A program made the position numbers and the translations under genes. DNA of 64,000 nt from Alteromonas marina (GTDB lineage: Bacteria > Pseudomonadota > Gammaproteobacteria > Enterobacterales > Alteromonadaceae): the NCBI RefSeq assembly GCF_000808575.1, contig NZ_JWLW01000012.1, forward strand, positions 372,001-436,000. The letters run 5' to 3'. Shown here piece after piece: positions 55,899 through 64,000 of this stretch. Numbering within the stretch: the stretch's first letter is position 1; the number at the start of each line of letters is the position of its first letter. The notes under the pieces are model-generated. The model was given only the letters and a program-made list of their open reading frames with translations, was not told the origin of the DNA and ran no database searches.

Positions 55899-56171
55899 CT
55901 ATTTCGACACCGTTCCCATAATCTGACCTGAAGGTGTTGGACAAGAACAAGATGTTCCAACCATTTCGCTATTTGACGTTGGGCACGCGCCATACTCACC
56001 GTTTCCGCTATAACGACATTGGTTACCAAATTCAGGTTTAGCAACTGCAACCTTGCCGTTTTTCTTAGCGTTTATATCTTTATCGTCGGGTAAATACACC
56101 GTGTAAGTACACCCTGAAAAAAGCATATTAACAACAAGAAAACCAATACCGTAAAGTGCTTTCACTTTCAT
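55899..56171 (-). CDS. Small hypothetical lipoprotein
   Basis: 90 residues, with a signal peptide ending in the lipobox LFSGC at Cys21. The mature part is cysteine-rich (GNQCRYSGNGEYGACPTS; GTSCSCPTPSG), suggesting periplasmic disulphides or metal binding. No family recognised, no strong ribosome site. It is 51 bp upstream of the preceding hypothetical gene on the same strand. Confidence 0.55.
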   Translation of the reverse strand: MKVKALYGIGFLVVNMLFSGCTYTVYLPDDKDINAKKNGKVAVAKPEFGNQCRYSGNGEYGACPTSNSEMVGTSCSCPTPSGQIMGTVSK

Positions 56172-56243
56172 AAATAGTTGCTGAGCATTTTTAGAACAGT
56201 TTTAAAACTATGCTAATAATGAGGATAAAACAAGAAAAAATAA

Positions 56244-56274
56244 GCAAAAAAAAGCCAGTCTTTAGACTGGCTTT
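56244..56274 (-). terminator. Terminator of the TonB receptor gene
   Basis: On the minus strand AAAGCCAGTC, loop TAAA, GACTGGCTTT and then a long T-run (plus-strand A at 56244-56250). It lies 23 bp after the receptor stop. Confidence 0.9.
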
Positions 56275-56297
56275 ATAATTGTAACTCGTTGTAGCTA

Positions 56298-58562
56298 TTA
56301 GAATTCAGTTGAGAATCTAACACCAAACTCGCTTGCGTCGTTGCTTAGAATTTGCAGGATGTAGTCACCTGTATTCAAGCGTGCATTGTCGTAACGCTCA
56401 TCAAAAATATTGCGACCGTAAAGTGCAACAGTATACGCATCATTCGCTGGCGTATAAGCGATGTCGAAGTTAACAAGCTCACGGCTATCAAGTTTAGTCA
56501 TCCGCTCAGGTGCTGAAGTAGGCTCACCATACATTTCTGCACGATATGAGTAATCTGCACGTACGCGAATTGAATCACCACCATCAAGCTCAAAGGTATA
56601 CTGCGGACCAATTGCAAGGGTTAGGTCTGGAGTAAGTGGCGCTACGGGATTGAATCCATCTTGCTCTTCAACATCAACATCCATATAACCAACGCTGGTC
56701 ATCATGCTGAAGTTGCCATAGGTAAATGTAGCATCAGCTTCAACACCACGAGATGTTTGCTCTACCACAAGGTTCGCGGTGTCGAAGCCACCTTCGCTCA
56801 CGCGACTTACTTGGTAAGGCAGATCTTCAAATTCAGTGTTAAATACTGCAACGCTAATGTCGAAGTAATCGTTCACACGACCTTTAATACCTACTTCATA
56901 GTTAGTCGCGGTAATATTGTCTGACGCTGTGAAACAGTTGTTTGCTCGAACTGCTGCTTGTGCACCTTCGATATCATCGAAGCCACCAGCACCAAAGAAC
57001 TGGCCGATTAGGCAGTAAGGGCGTGCAGGGAACTGACCAGACTGATAACCAGACTGAATAGTTGCATAGCCTGTCATGCCATTTTCAAACGTATAGTTTG
57101 TAGCAACCTCCCAGGTTACTTCGTCCCAATCATTTGAATCATAAATAGTACCAAGTGCAGAGAATACGTTCGCAGACGCATCTTTTTCGTCTTTGGTGTA
57201 ACGAAGGCCACCAGACACACTAAGTTCGTCAGTCAAATCATGACGTACATTTACGTATGCTGCTTTTGAAGTAGTTTCTTGGTCTAGCGCAAGTAGGTTA
57301 GGACCACCATCGAAGTTAGAGTCATCACCTTGGCGGTTGCTACCTTCTTCGTTGAAATAGTAAAGACCGGCTACGAAGTCAGTGTATTCGTTGATGTAGC
57401 CGTTAAGCTGAAGCTCGATTGATGTTTGATCTGCTTCACCGCGCTCTGGGAACTGATCTAGCGAGTAAATTGTTCCATCATCATCAAGACCAGCCTTGTA
57501 CTTTGATGTACGCTGACTTGCAACAACCTTTGCAGTGTAGTCTTCGTTAATATCCCACTCAGTAGTAAGTGAAAGACCACGCGCTTCGTTCGACACGCCA
57601 GTTACTGCTTCAGTACCTGTTGCATTGTCGTAGATATCAGCGCCTTCAGGTGTCACATCTGTGTTACGTAACGGTACGCCAACACCATTTTGACCACCGA
57701 AGTAGCGATCTGAACCCACTTCATCAATTAGCACAGTGTAAGGACGCAGACCGCCGTCACCATTGTTAGCATCTGCAGTTAATACCATGCGGAAGTCATT
57801 TGATGGCTCCCACTTAAGAGAAACGCGGCCAGAAACATCTTCAGTCTCACCAACATCGTACTCGGCGTTAGGCACGTTGATGAACTCACCAAGACCATCA
57901 CGCTTGTTAAATGACAGGTTCATGTTAAACGCAACGGTTTCTGATAGGCCGTGGTTAACAAAAAGATCAGCTTTAACGCGACCACGAGTACCAAATTCAG
58001 TGTTGATTTTGGTTACATCACCTTGGTCTGGCTCTTTTGTGATGATGTTAATTGCACCACCAATTGAGTTACGACCATATAGCGTTCCTTGAGGGCCACG
58101 AAGTACCTCAATACGCTCAATATTATTTAGGCTCCAGTTTTGACCAACCTGACGGCCCAGATAAACACCGTCTACATAAACACTCACACCCGGATCGGTT
58201 GTGATTAGGTGATCTTGAAGACCAATACCACGAATAAATGGGTTTACAGACGACGTGTGGCCAGCAGAGAAACCAGTAACATTTAGGTTTGGCACGAATT
58301 TACCAACGTCAGTCAGGTCAGTAATACCTTGGTCAGCTAACTTGTCGCCATCGAAGGCGCTAATAGCAATTGGAACTTCATAGATAACTTGAGGGCGTTT
58401 TGTTGCGGTAACGGTAATGGCTTCAAATTGTTGCTCTTCAGTTGCTTCTACTTCTTGAGCAACGGCAATATTTGAAATTGCTGGAACGGTCATCGCTACT
58501 GCTAGTGCGACAGGTGAAAGCTTACTGGCGAGTGCCTTAGACACGTCAGTATTGGTTTTCAT
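56298..58562 (-). CDS. TonB-dependent outer-membrane receptor
   Basis: 754 residues. A long signal peptide ends near AISNIAVAQ; a TonB box-like EAITVTATKRPQ follows, then the plug domain (PNLNVTGFSAGHTSSVNPFIRGIG; VYVDGVYLG; RIEVLRGPQGTLYGRNSIGGAINI) and a 22-strand barrel ending in ASEFGVRFSTEF. Such receptors take up siderophores, vitamins or oligomers; the ligand cannot be named, and the nearest cluster (prp) offers only a weak hint. Expression is high-codon style. It is followed by a terminator and preceded by a 730-bp control region. Confidence 0.92.
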   Translation of the reverse strand: MKTNTDVSKALASKLSPVALAVAMTVPAISNIAVAQEVEATEEQQFEAITVTATKRPQVIYEVPIAISAFDGDKLADQGITDLTDVGKFVPNLNVTGFSAGHTSSVNPFIRGIGLQDHLITTDPGVSVYVDGVYLGRQVGQNWSLNNIERIEVLRGPQGTLYGRNSIGGAINIITKEPDQGDVTKINTEFGTRGRVKADLFVNHGLSETVAFNMNLSFNKRDGLGEFINVPNAEYDVGETEDVSGRVSLKWEPSNDFRMVLTADANNGDGGLRPYTVLIDEVGSDRYFGGQNGVGVPLRNTDVTPEGADIYDNATGTEAVTGVSNEARGLSLTTEWDINEDYTAKVVASQRTSKYKAGLDDDGTIYSLDQFPERGEADQTSIELQLNGYINEYTDFVAGLYYFNEEGSNRQGDDSNFDGGPNLLALDQETTSKAAYVNVRHDLTDELSVSGGLRYTKDEKDASANVFSALGTIYDSNDWDEVTWEVATNYTFENGMTGYATIQSGYQSGQFPARPYCLIGQFFGAGGFDDIEGAQAAVRANNCFTASDNITATNYEVGIKGRVNDYFDISVAVFNTEFEDLPYQVSRVSEGGFDTANLVVEQTSRGVEADATFTYGNFSMMTSVGYMDVDVEEQDGFNPVAPLTPDLTLAIGPQYTFELDGGDSIRVRADYSYRAEMYGEPTSAPERMTKLDSRELVNFDIAYTPANDAYTVALYGRNIFDERYDNARLNTGDYILQILSNDASEFGVRFSTEF

Positions 58563-59271
58563 GGTATAACCCCTTTGCGTGAGTGTTAGGTGTAATAATA
58601 TTTTTAGGCCGCTTCAAGTTCTTCTTTGGAACTTTGAAAGACTAAACTCACTAATTTAAGAGGCGCACATAACCTTGTGCTTATACTGGATTACAGGCAA
58701 TAAAAAAGTAAGTCGCAATAAAACATTACAAACTTACTTTCAATGAAACTCTGCTTTAAAAGTAGAACTTACTTTTCCAGCCCTCTAAAATTCAGTAGAA
58801 GAATTTAGGCTTGAAGACTGGAATGATATGTTACCGTTAGATTACGATCTTGCAAAGTAAAATATTACACTTTCACTAAAATAAGACTTCAAAATTAGAC
58901 TAATTGGTTAGGTTGAGCATCAAACAAAAATTGTTTATAAGTTTCATAAAATCAATTAGATACCATAAAGATAATTTACTCTATCTCTTCACAACACCTA
59001 ACCGAATAAAGTAAAGAACACCTAGACCAAATGGACAAACTTTAAACAAATCACCACTTACTTGAATCATTCTTTAGCTCAGAGCCTCTGCATGTAACTA
59101 TCGTTACCAATTTACCTCCTCCGTTTAGGCAGTAGCTATCAATATGATTGCGCAAGGTTCGCCTAATGGGCGTAAATTGACGCATGGCTCTGTTTGCATA
59201 TGGCGTTACACCATTGCACAGTTGTCAACACAGGCCGCTAAACAAGACTATCAGACTAATATCTTACTCTC
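58563..59271. other. Long AT-rich intergenic region
   Basis: About 700 bp between the divergent TonB receptor and GntR genes, with no open frame worth calling. It contains the AACTTACTTT repeats described next and, at its right end, a half-operator GTTGTCAACA at 59221. No RNA gene was recognised in it. Confidence 0.6.
58703..58776. promoter_or_regulatory. Repeated decamer upstream of the TonB receptor
   Basis: AACTTACTTT occurs at 58731-58740 and 58767-58776, and its inverted copy AAAGTAAGTC (9 of 10) near 58705-58714. The sites are spaced about 26 and 36 bp in an AT-rich region about 140-215 bp upstream of the receptor start, fitting operator use. Confidence 0.4.
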
Positions 59272-59336
59272 GTTGTCGACAACCCTAACCTTTTAAGGTT
59301 GAAAAAACGCCAAAATGGGCATATATTGTCGACATT
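59272..59336 (+). promoter_or_regulatory. GntR operators and prp promoter
   Basis: GTTGTCGACAAC at 59272-59283 is a perfect 12-bp palindrome; ATTGTCGACATT at 59325-59336 matches it at 9 of 12. Between them is TTGAAA (59299-59304), a 17-bp spacer and TATATT (59322-59327), so the second site overlaps the -10. A partial copy lies at 59221. TTGTCGACAA also occurs inside the regulator gene (59473). This fits autoregulation by the GntR protein and control of prpB-prpC-acnD. Confidence 0.7.
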
Positions 59337-59358
59337 AGTCATTTTAAGATTCTATACA

Positions 59359-60021
59359 GTGTTAGCAAAAAGCGAACAAGCCATAACCAACGCCGACCGT
59401 ACTTTCTTTCAGTTAAGGAAGGATATTGTTGAGGGCATCATTCCAGCAGGCAGTAAGCTGAGTGAAATGGAATTGTCGACAAAGTATGAAGTCAGTCGCG
59501 CCGTTATTCGTGAAGCCATCAATCGTCTCGCTACCTGTCACTTGGTGGAACGTAAAGCTAACGTGGGTGCACGCGTAGTGGCCCTGTCTCCCGAAGGTCT
59601 AATTCAGCTATATCAAGTGCGCGAAGCGTTAGAAGGTATGGCCGCGCGATTAGCCGCCAGGTATATGACTGACGAAGAAATTGCCGACATGCAGGCGTTG
59701 CTTGATAGCCACTTCGATAAAGTTAAAGACGGTCAAAGCTATTATCAAGAAGCCGGCGATGTAGACTTTCACTACAGAATTGTAACCGGCAGTAAAAACG
59801 ATCATCTTATCAGCGTACTTGTAGACGGGCTTTACCATCTTGTTCGTATGTATCGCGTACAGCTCGGTATGGCTGGCCCTCGCGTAAGCACTGCGTTTGA
59901 TGAACACAGACACATCGTTAACGCTATTGCCAATCGCGACGAGGAACTGGCTGAAATGCTAATGCGTCGCCATATTCTTTATTCAAAAAATAATATTGAG
60001 AAGAAGCTTAATCATGGTTAA
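59359..60021 (+). CDS. GntR-family regulator of the methylcitrate operon
   Basis: About 220 residues, FadR subfamily. The N-terminal winged helix (LRKDIVEGIIPAGSKLSEMELS; VSRAVIREAINRLATCHLVERK) is followed by an all-helical FCD ligand domain with metal-binding His/Asp residues (DVDFHYRIVTGS; DEHRHIVNAIANRD). The frame is open from TTG 59299, but that would put the promoter inside the gene; GTG at 59359 is 25 bp after the inferred transcription start. It probably represses prpB-prpC-acnD until a methylcitrate-pathway intermediate accumulates. Confidence 0.85.
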   Translation: MLAKSEQAITNADRTFFQLRKDIVEGIIPAGSKLSEMELSTKYEVSRAVIREAINRLATCHLVERKANVGARVVALSPEGLIQLYQVREALEGMAARLAARYMTDEEIADMQALLDSHFDKVKDGQSYYQEAGDVDFHYRIVTGSKNDHLISVLVDGLYHLVRMYRVQLGMAGPRVSTAFDEHRHIVNAIANRDEELAEMLMRRHILYSKNNIEKKLNHG

Positions 60022-60086
60022 CACCACTCAGTCTTCTCCATACCTAATTCACCTCTACCCTACTTTCAAATAAGCGAGTGATTATC

Positions 60087-60962
60087 ATGAGTGCAGGAAA
60101 GAAATTCAGAACCGCATTAGAGAACAACAAACCGCTACAAATTGTCGGCACCATTAACGCCTATACTGCCATGATGGCAAAGACCATTGGGCACCAAGCC
60201 ATTTACCTTTCAGGTGGCGGCGTAGCGAATGCGTCTTACGGCCTACCGGACTTAGGCATGACGTCACTTAATGATGTGATTGCAGACGTTCAGCGCATTA
60301 CCAGCGCATGCGATCTTCCGCTCATGGTAGACATCGACACCGGTTGGGGCGGCGCATTTAACATTGCCAAAACTATTCGCGACATGGAAAAAGCAGGCGC
60401 GGCGGCTGTGCACATGGAAGACCAGGTTGCACAAAAGCGCTGCGGCCACCGCCCTAACAAAGAAATTGTAAGCACAGAAGAAATGGTCGATCGCATCAAA
60501 GCAGCGGTAGATGCCAGAACTGACCCAGACTTTTTCATTATGGCGCGCACCGACGCGTTTGCTCAGGAAGGATTAGAGAAAGCTATTGAACGAGCTAAGG
60601 CCTACGTCGCAGCGGGCGCAGACGGTATTTTTGCCGAAGCAATACAAACCGAAGAGCACTACCGTGCATTTGCTGAAGCGTTAGACGTTCCGATCCTGGC
60701 CAATATCACTGAGTTCGGCAAAACCGAACTATGGAACAAAGAAGAGCTTGGTGAATGGGGTGCCGACATGGTGCTTTACCCACTAAGTGCATTCCGTGCG
60801 ATGAATAAAGCAGCAGAAATGGTGTACAAATCTATACTTGAAAACGGCGACCAAAAAGCCGTTGTGGACAGCATGCAGACACGCATGGAACTGTACGATT
60901 ATCTTGGCTACCACGAGTACGAGCAAAAGCTAGATGCCCTATTCGCAGAAGGCAAAAATTAG
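60087..60962 (+). CDS. prpB: 2-Methylisocitrate lyase
   Basis: 291 residues of the isocitrate lyase/PEP mutase fold. The Mg site is [11 protein letters not shown], and the catalytic loop is QKRCGHRPN with Cys119; [18 protein letters not shown] is the substrate loop. It splits 2-methylisocitrate to pyruvate and succinate at the end of propionate catabolism. GTG at 60078 is in frame, but ATG at 60087 is the family start. It is separated from prpC by 233 bp with a long hairpin element. Confidence 0.94.
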   Translation: MSAGKKFRTALENNKPLQIVGTINAYTAMMAKTIGHQAIYLSGGGVANASYGLPDLGMTSLNDVIADVQRITSACDLPLMVDIDTGWGGAFNIAKTIRDMEKAGAAAVHMEDQVAQKRCGHRPNKEIVSTEEMVDRIKAAVDARTDPDFFIMARTDAFAQEGLEKAIERAKAYVAAGADGIFAEAIQTEEHYRAFAEALDVPILANITEFGKTELWNKEELGEWGADMVLYPLSAFRAMNKAAEMVYKSILENGDQKAVVDSMQTRMELYDYLGYHEYEQKLDALFAEGKN

Positions 60963-60974
60963 TAAATAAATTCA

Positions 60975-61129
60975 GCTTGAAGTTGGCGGGCGCGAAGATG
61001 TAGGGGTGAAGTACAGCTCCCTGCCCCTTTGAGGCATGGATGCCGAGACGGAGCCCCCATGGATGGGTTCACGGCGTGGCAGGGGGCTGTGCTTTGCCCC
61101 TGCAGCCAATGTGCCCGCCAACTTCAAGC
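60975..61129. repeat. Long hairpin repeat element between prpB and prpC
   Basis: The ends GCTTGAAGTTGGCGGGC (60975-60991) and their complement (61113-61129) are perfect 17-bp inverted repeats. Inside, about 26 bp starting TAGGGGTGAAGTACAGC pair with few mismatches with the sequence ending GCTTTGCCCCTG, so the whole 155 bp can fold back. The apex holds ATGGATGCCGAGACGGAGCC and a related ATGGATGGGTTCACGGCGTG. I recall the apex sequence as a common interspersed element of Alteromonas-type genomes. Confidence 0.75.
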
Positions 61130-61195
61130 GTCTAACTTACTCACTATTGTCAATTAAAAGTACCTTACAAATTTTACAAGACCGGAGACAACAAG

Positions 61196-62320
61196 ATGGC
61201 TAAACAGTTAAGTGGCGCGGGTTTACGCGGCCAAGTTGCAGGCAAAACAGCATTATCAACCGTAGGTAAATCAGGTTCTGGTTTAACGTATCGTGGTTAT
61301 GACGTAAAAGACTTAGCGCAAAACTGTCAATTTGAAGAAGTAGCGTACCTTATTTTAAAGGGCAAGCTACCTAACCAGTCTGAGTTAGACGCTTATAAAA
61401 CTAAACTTCGCGGCATGCGCGGTCTTCCAACAGCACTGAAAGAAGTGCTAGAGCGCATTCCAAAAAATGCCCACCCAATGGACGTACTTCGCACGGGTTG
61501 CTCAATGCTAGGTAACCTAGAAATGGAAACCAGCTTCGATGAGCAGCAAGACGTGACGGACCGTATGTTGGCATGTTTCCCAAGCATCATTTGTTACTGG
61601 TATCGCTTCTCGCACGACGGCGTGCGCGTAGATGTTGAAACCGATGACGATTCAATTGGTGGTCACTTCCTTCACATGCTTCACGGCGAAAAGCCAAGTG
61701 AACTTCATGAACAGGTCATGCATGTATCACTCATTCTTTATGCAGAGCATGAATTTAACGCGTCTACCTTCACTGCACGTGTTTGTGCTTCAACCTTATC
61801 TGATATGCATTCTTGTGTAACCGGTGCTATCGGTTCTCTGCGTGGTCCACTTCACGGTGGTGCTAATGAAGCCGCCATGGAAATGATTGAAGGCTTCACT
61901 TCTCCTGATGATGCTGAAGAGAAGATGATGGGCATGCTTGAGCGTAAAGAGAAGATCATGGGCTTTGGCCACGCTATCTACTCTGAGTCTGATCCGCGTA
62001 ACGAAATTATCAAACAATGGTCTGAAAAACTGGCTGCTGATGTGGGTGACGACGTGCTTTATCCTGTGTCTGTTCGCTGTGAAGAAGTGATGTGGCGCGA
62101 GAAAAAGCTTTTCTGTAACGCCGATTTCTTCCACGCGTCTGCGTACAACTTTATGGGCATTCCTACACCGTTGTTCACACCAATCTTCGTAATGTCACGC
62201 CTAACCGGTTGGGCGGCACACGTTATGGAACAGCGCGCTGACAACCGTATTATTCGCCCGTCAGCAGAATACACAGGCGAAGAACTACGCCCAGTGCCAG
62301 CTATTAGCGAACGCGCTTAA
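61196..62320 (+). CDS. prpC: 2-Methylcitrate synthase
   Basis: 374 residues of the citrate synthase fold. The substrate and catalytic residues are visible: LRGPLHGGANEAAMEM and IMGFGHAIYSESDPRN, with the catalytic Asp region before KLFCNADFFHASAYNFMGIP. It condenses propionyl-CoA with oxaloacetate; context (prpB, acnD) marks it as PrpC rather than citrate synthase. GGAG lies about nine bases before the ATG. Confidence 0.95.
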   Translation: MAKQLSGAGLRGQVAGKTALSTVGKSGSGLTYRGYDVKDLAQNCQFEEVAYLILKGKLPNQSELDAYKTKLRGMRGLPTALKEVLERIPKNAHPMDVLRTGCSMLGNLEMETSFDEQQDVTDRMLACFPSIICYWYRFSHDGVRVDVETDDDSIGGHFLHMLHGEKPSELHEQVMHVSLILYAEHEFNASTFTARVCASTLSDMHSCVTGAIGSLRGPLHGGANEAAMEMIEGFTSPDDAEEKMMGMLERKEKIMGFGHAIYSESDPRNEIIKQWSEKLAADVGDDVLYPVSVRCEEVMWREKKLFCNADFFHASAYNFMGIPTPLFTPIFVMSRLTGWAAHVMEQRADNRIIRPSAEYTGEELRPVPAISERA

Positions 62321-62338
62321 GATTAAGGTTGGGGTTTT

Positions 62339-64000
62339 ATGAATATTGATTACCGTAAACCGCTTCCAAACGCGGGTATCGATTTTTTCGATACCCGTGA
62401 AGCGGTAGATGCTATTGAGCCTGGCGCCTACGCCAAGCTACCTTACACCTCACGTGTACTGGCTGAGAACTTGGTGCGTAAATGCGCCCCTGAAATGCTT
62501 ACCGACTCACTTAAACAGCTGATTTATCGCAAGCGCGACTTGGACTTCCCGTGGTTTCCGGCTCGCGTAGTGTGTCACGATATCTTGGGTCAAACGGCAC
62601 TGGTAGACTTAGCCGGGCTTCGCGATGCTATTGCGGCAAAAGGCGGCGATCCGGCCAAGGTTAACCCAGTAGTTCCAACACAGTTGATTGTGGATCACTC
62701 ATTAGCTGTAGAGCATGCCGGTTTTGAGAAAGACGCGTTTGAAAAAAACCGTGCAATTGAAGACAGACGTAACGACGACCGTTTCCACTTTATCAACTGG
62801 ACAAAAACGGCATTTAAAAACGTAGATGTTATCCCTCCGGGTAACGGCATTATGCACCAAATTAACTTGGAGCGTATGTCACCGGTTATTCAAGCCCGTG
62901 ACGGTGTTGCCTTCCCTGATACGCTAGTGGGTACAGACAGCCATACGCCGCATGTTGATGCACTTGGTGTAATTGCTGTGGGCGTTGGCGGCCTTGAAGC
63001 GGAAAGCGTTATGCTGGGCCGTGCGTCTTACATGCGTCTGCCAGACATTGTAGGTGTTGAGCTAACGGGCAAACCACAGCCAGGCATTACTGCAACCGAC
63101 ATCGTATTAGCGTTAACAGAGTTCTTGCGTAAAGAGCGTGTGGTATCTGCATATTTGGAATTCTATGGTGAAGGTGCATCGCACCTGACGCTGGGCGACC
63201 GCGCAACCATTTCGAACATGACACCGGAATACGGCGCCACTGCAGCCATGTTCTACATTGACCAGCAAACCATTGATTACTTGCGCCTAACAGGGCGTGA
63301 AGAAAAGCAAATTGCATTGGTAGAGCAATACGCTAAGCATACCGGTTTATGGGCTGATGATTTAGAAACTGCCGAGTATGAGCGGGTGCTTACGTTCGAC
63401 CTTTCTGCTGTTGGACGTAACATGGCTGGCCCTTCTAACCCTCACGCTCGCTTACCTACCAGCGATTTAGAAAGTCGCGGTATAGCAGCGAAGTTGACTG
63501 AGGAAGAAGGCAAAATGCCTGATGGCGCGGTTATTATAGCGGCTATCACCAGCTGTACTAATACATCGAACCCGCGCAATGTTATTGCGGCAGGCCTGCT
63601 TGCGCGCAACGCCAACCAGCGCGGATTAACTCGCAAGCCGTGGGTAAAGAGCTCACTAGCACCTGGTTCTAAAGCGGTGAAGCTTTACCTTGAAGAAGCT
63701 AACCTAATGAGCGAGTTGGAAGATTTGGGCTTTGGCGTAGTAGCTTTTGCTTGTACTACCTGTAACGGCATGAGCGGCGCACTAGACCCTAAAATTCAGC
63801 AAGAAATCATCGACCGCGACCTCTACTCTACAGCGGTATTGTCGGGTAACCGTAACTTCGACGGCCGTATCCATCCTTATGCTAAGCAAGCATTCTTAGC
63901 ATCGCCGCCACTAGTAGTAGCGTACGCTATCGCCGGCACCATTCGCTTTGATATTGAAAAGGACGTATTGGGCACCGACAAAGACGGCAACCCGGTAACG
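62339..64000 (+). CDS. acnD: Fe/S-dependent 2-methylisocitrate dehydratase AcnD, 5' part
   Basis: Open from the ATG at 62339 to the window end, 554 codons and no stop, so it runs on outside (family length about 860). It begins MNIDYRKPLPNAGIDFFDTR. The aconitase signatures are present: FPDTLVGTDSHTPHVDALGV, ITSCTNTSNPRNVIAAGLLA with the first cluster Cys, and FACTTCNGMSG with the other two. It dehydrates 2-methylcitrate; a prpF gene usually follows it to isomerise the product. TTAAGGTTGGGG precedes the start, 18 bp after prpC. Confidence 0.94.
   Translation, partial: MNIDYRKPLPNAGIDFFDTREAVDAIEPGAYAKLPYTSRVLAENLVRKCAPEMLTDSLKQLIYRKRDLDFPWFPARVVCHDILGQTALVDLAGLRDAIAAKGGDPAKVNPVVPTQLIVDHSLAVEHAGFEKDAFEKNRAIEDRRNDDRFHFINWTKTAFKNVDVIPPGNGIMHQINLERMSPVIQARDGVAFPDTLVGTDSHTPHVDALGVIAVGVGGLEAESVMLGRASYMRLPDIVGVELTGKPQPGITATDIVLALTEFLRKERVVSAYLEFYGEGASHLTLGDRATISNMTPEYGATAAMFYIDQQTIDYLRLTGREEKQIALVEQYAKHTGLWADDLETAEYERVLTFDLSAVGRNMAGPSNPHARLPTSDLESRGIAAKLTEEEGKMPDGAVIIAAITSCTNTSNPRNVIAAGLLARNANQRGLTRKPWVKSSLAPGSKAVKLYLEEANLMSELEDLGFGVVAFACTTCNGMSGALDPKIQQEIIDRDLYSTAVLSGNRNFDGRIHPYAKQAFLASPPLVVAYAIAGTIRFDIEKDVLGTDKDGNPVT

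Noticed and set aside
58563-59271. Long intergenic region searched for a small RNA or riboswitch
   Set aside because: Apart from repeats and operators I found no strong terminator-linked structure or known riboswitch core there.

Overview
The window looks like a chromosomal segment of a marine gammaproteobacterium of the Alteromonas group. This is inferred from the rsmI/lpoA/yraN/diaA/dolP block, a thrABC operon with a thrL leader, the GntR-prpB-prpC-acnD methylcitrate layout, a moderately AT-rich composition, several short hairpin-type intergenic repeats and many TonB/two-component genes. It reads as ordinary chromosome: there is no integrase, phage block, complete insertion sequence or CRISPR array, and I recognised no tRNA or rRNA.

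Layout. 1-9485: the downstream part of an acyclic-terpene (citronellol/geraniol) catabolic operon, entered inside a nitronate monooxygenase-like gene and followed by atuC, atuE, atuF, atuA, an SDR gene and an acyl-CoA synthetase. 9616-13738: yaaA (minus), a 267-bp MITE-like element, then tal-pgi. 14017-20179: a small DUF3545 gene, ung, and thrC/thrB/thrA on the minus strand behind a short Thr/Ile-rich leader peptide and an attenuator. 20233-25393: LysR divergent from the glutathione-dependent formaldehyde dehydrogenase gene, then a NarL/DesK-type two-component pair and a membrane protein. 25587-29096: a phosphatase-like protein that seems to have lost its catalytic loop, then an arsenic operon (arsR, arsC, arsH, acr3). 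29183-33845: a lone receiver protein, aceK and an OmpR/EnvZ-type pair. 33950-39753: an RpiB-like isomerase, a DUF3833 lipoprotein, a chalcone-isomerase-like protein, a PLP deaminase, a fatty-acid hydroxylase/SRPBCC pair, a second MITE-like element and an AraC regulator. 40670-43179: the carboxyspermidine route to spermidine. 43433-45150: a CsgG-like lipoprotein and a small protein. 45251-52597: rsmI, lpoA, yraN, a glycosyltransferase, diaA, dolP and an MFS exporter. 52729-55507: a membrane protein, an SMR exporter and a second DesK-type two-component pair. 55515-58562: two small proteins and a TonB-dependent receptor. 59272-64000: GntR regulator, prpB, prpC and acnD (cut by the window edge).

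Together the genes show a versatile heterotroph: terpene and propionate catabolism (the branched-chain and odd-chain acyl-CoA products of the former can feed the latter), formaldehyde and arsenic detoxification, glyoxylate-branch control by AceK and polyamine synthesis. No operon stands out as a wholly unknown system. The most unusual signals are non-coding or degenerative: an array of six 17-19-bp repeats that seems to have grown from the last codons of thrB, a histidine kinase whose ATP-binding domain carries a 15-bp minisatellite, an SDR without its catalytic Tyr/Lys, a phosphatase-like protein without a P-loop, and three or four long-hairpin intergenic elements.
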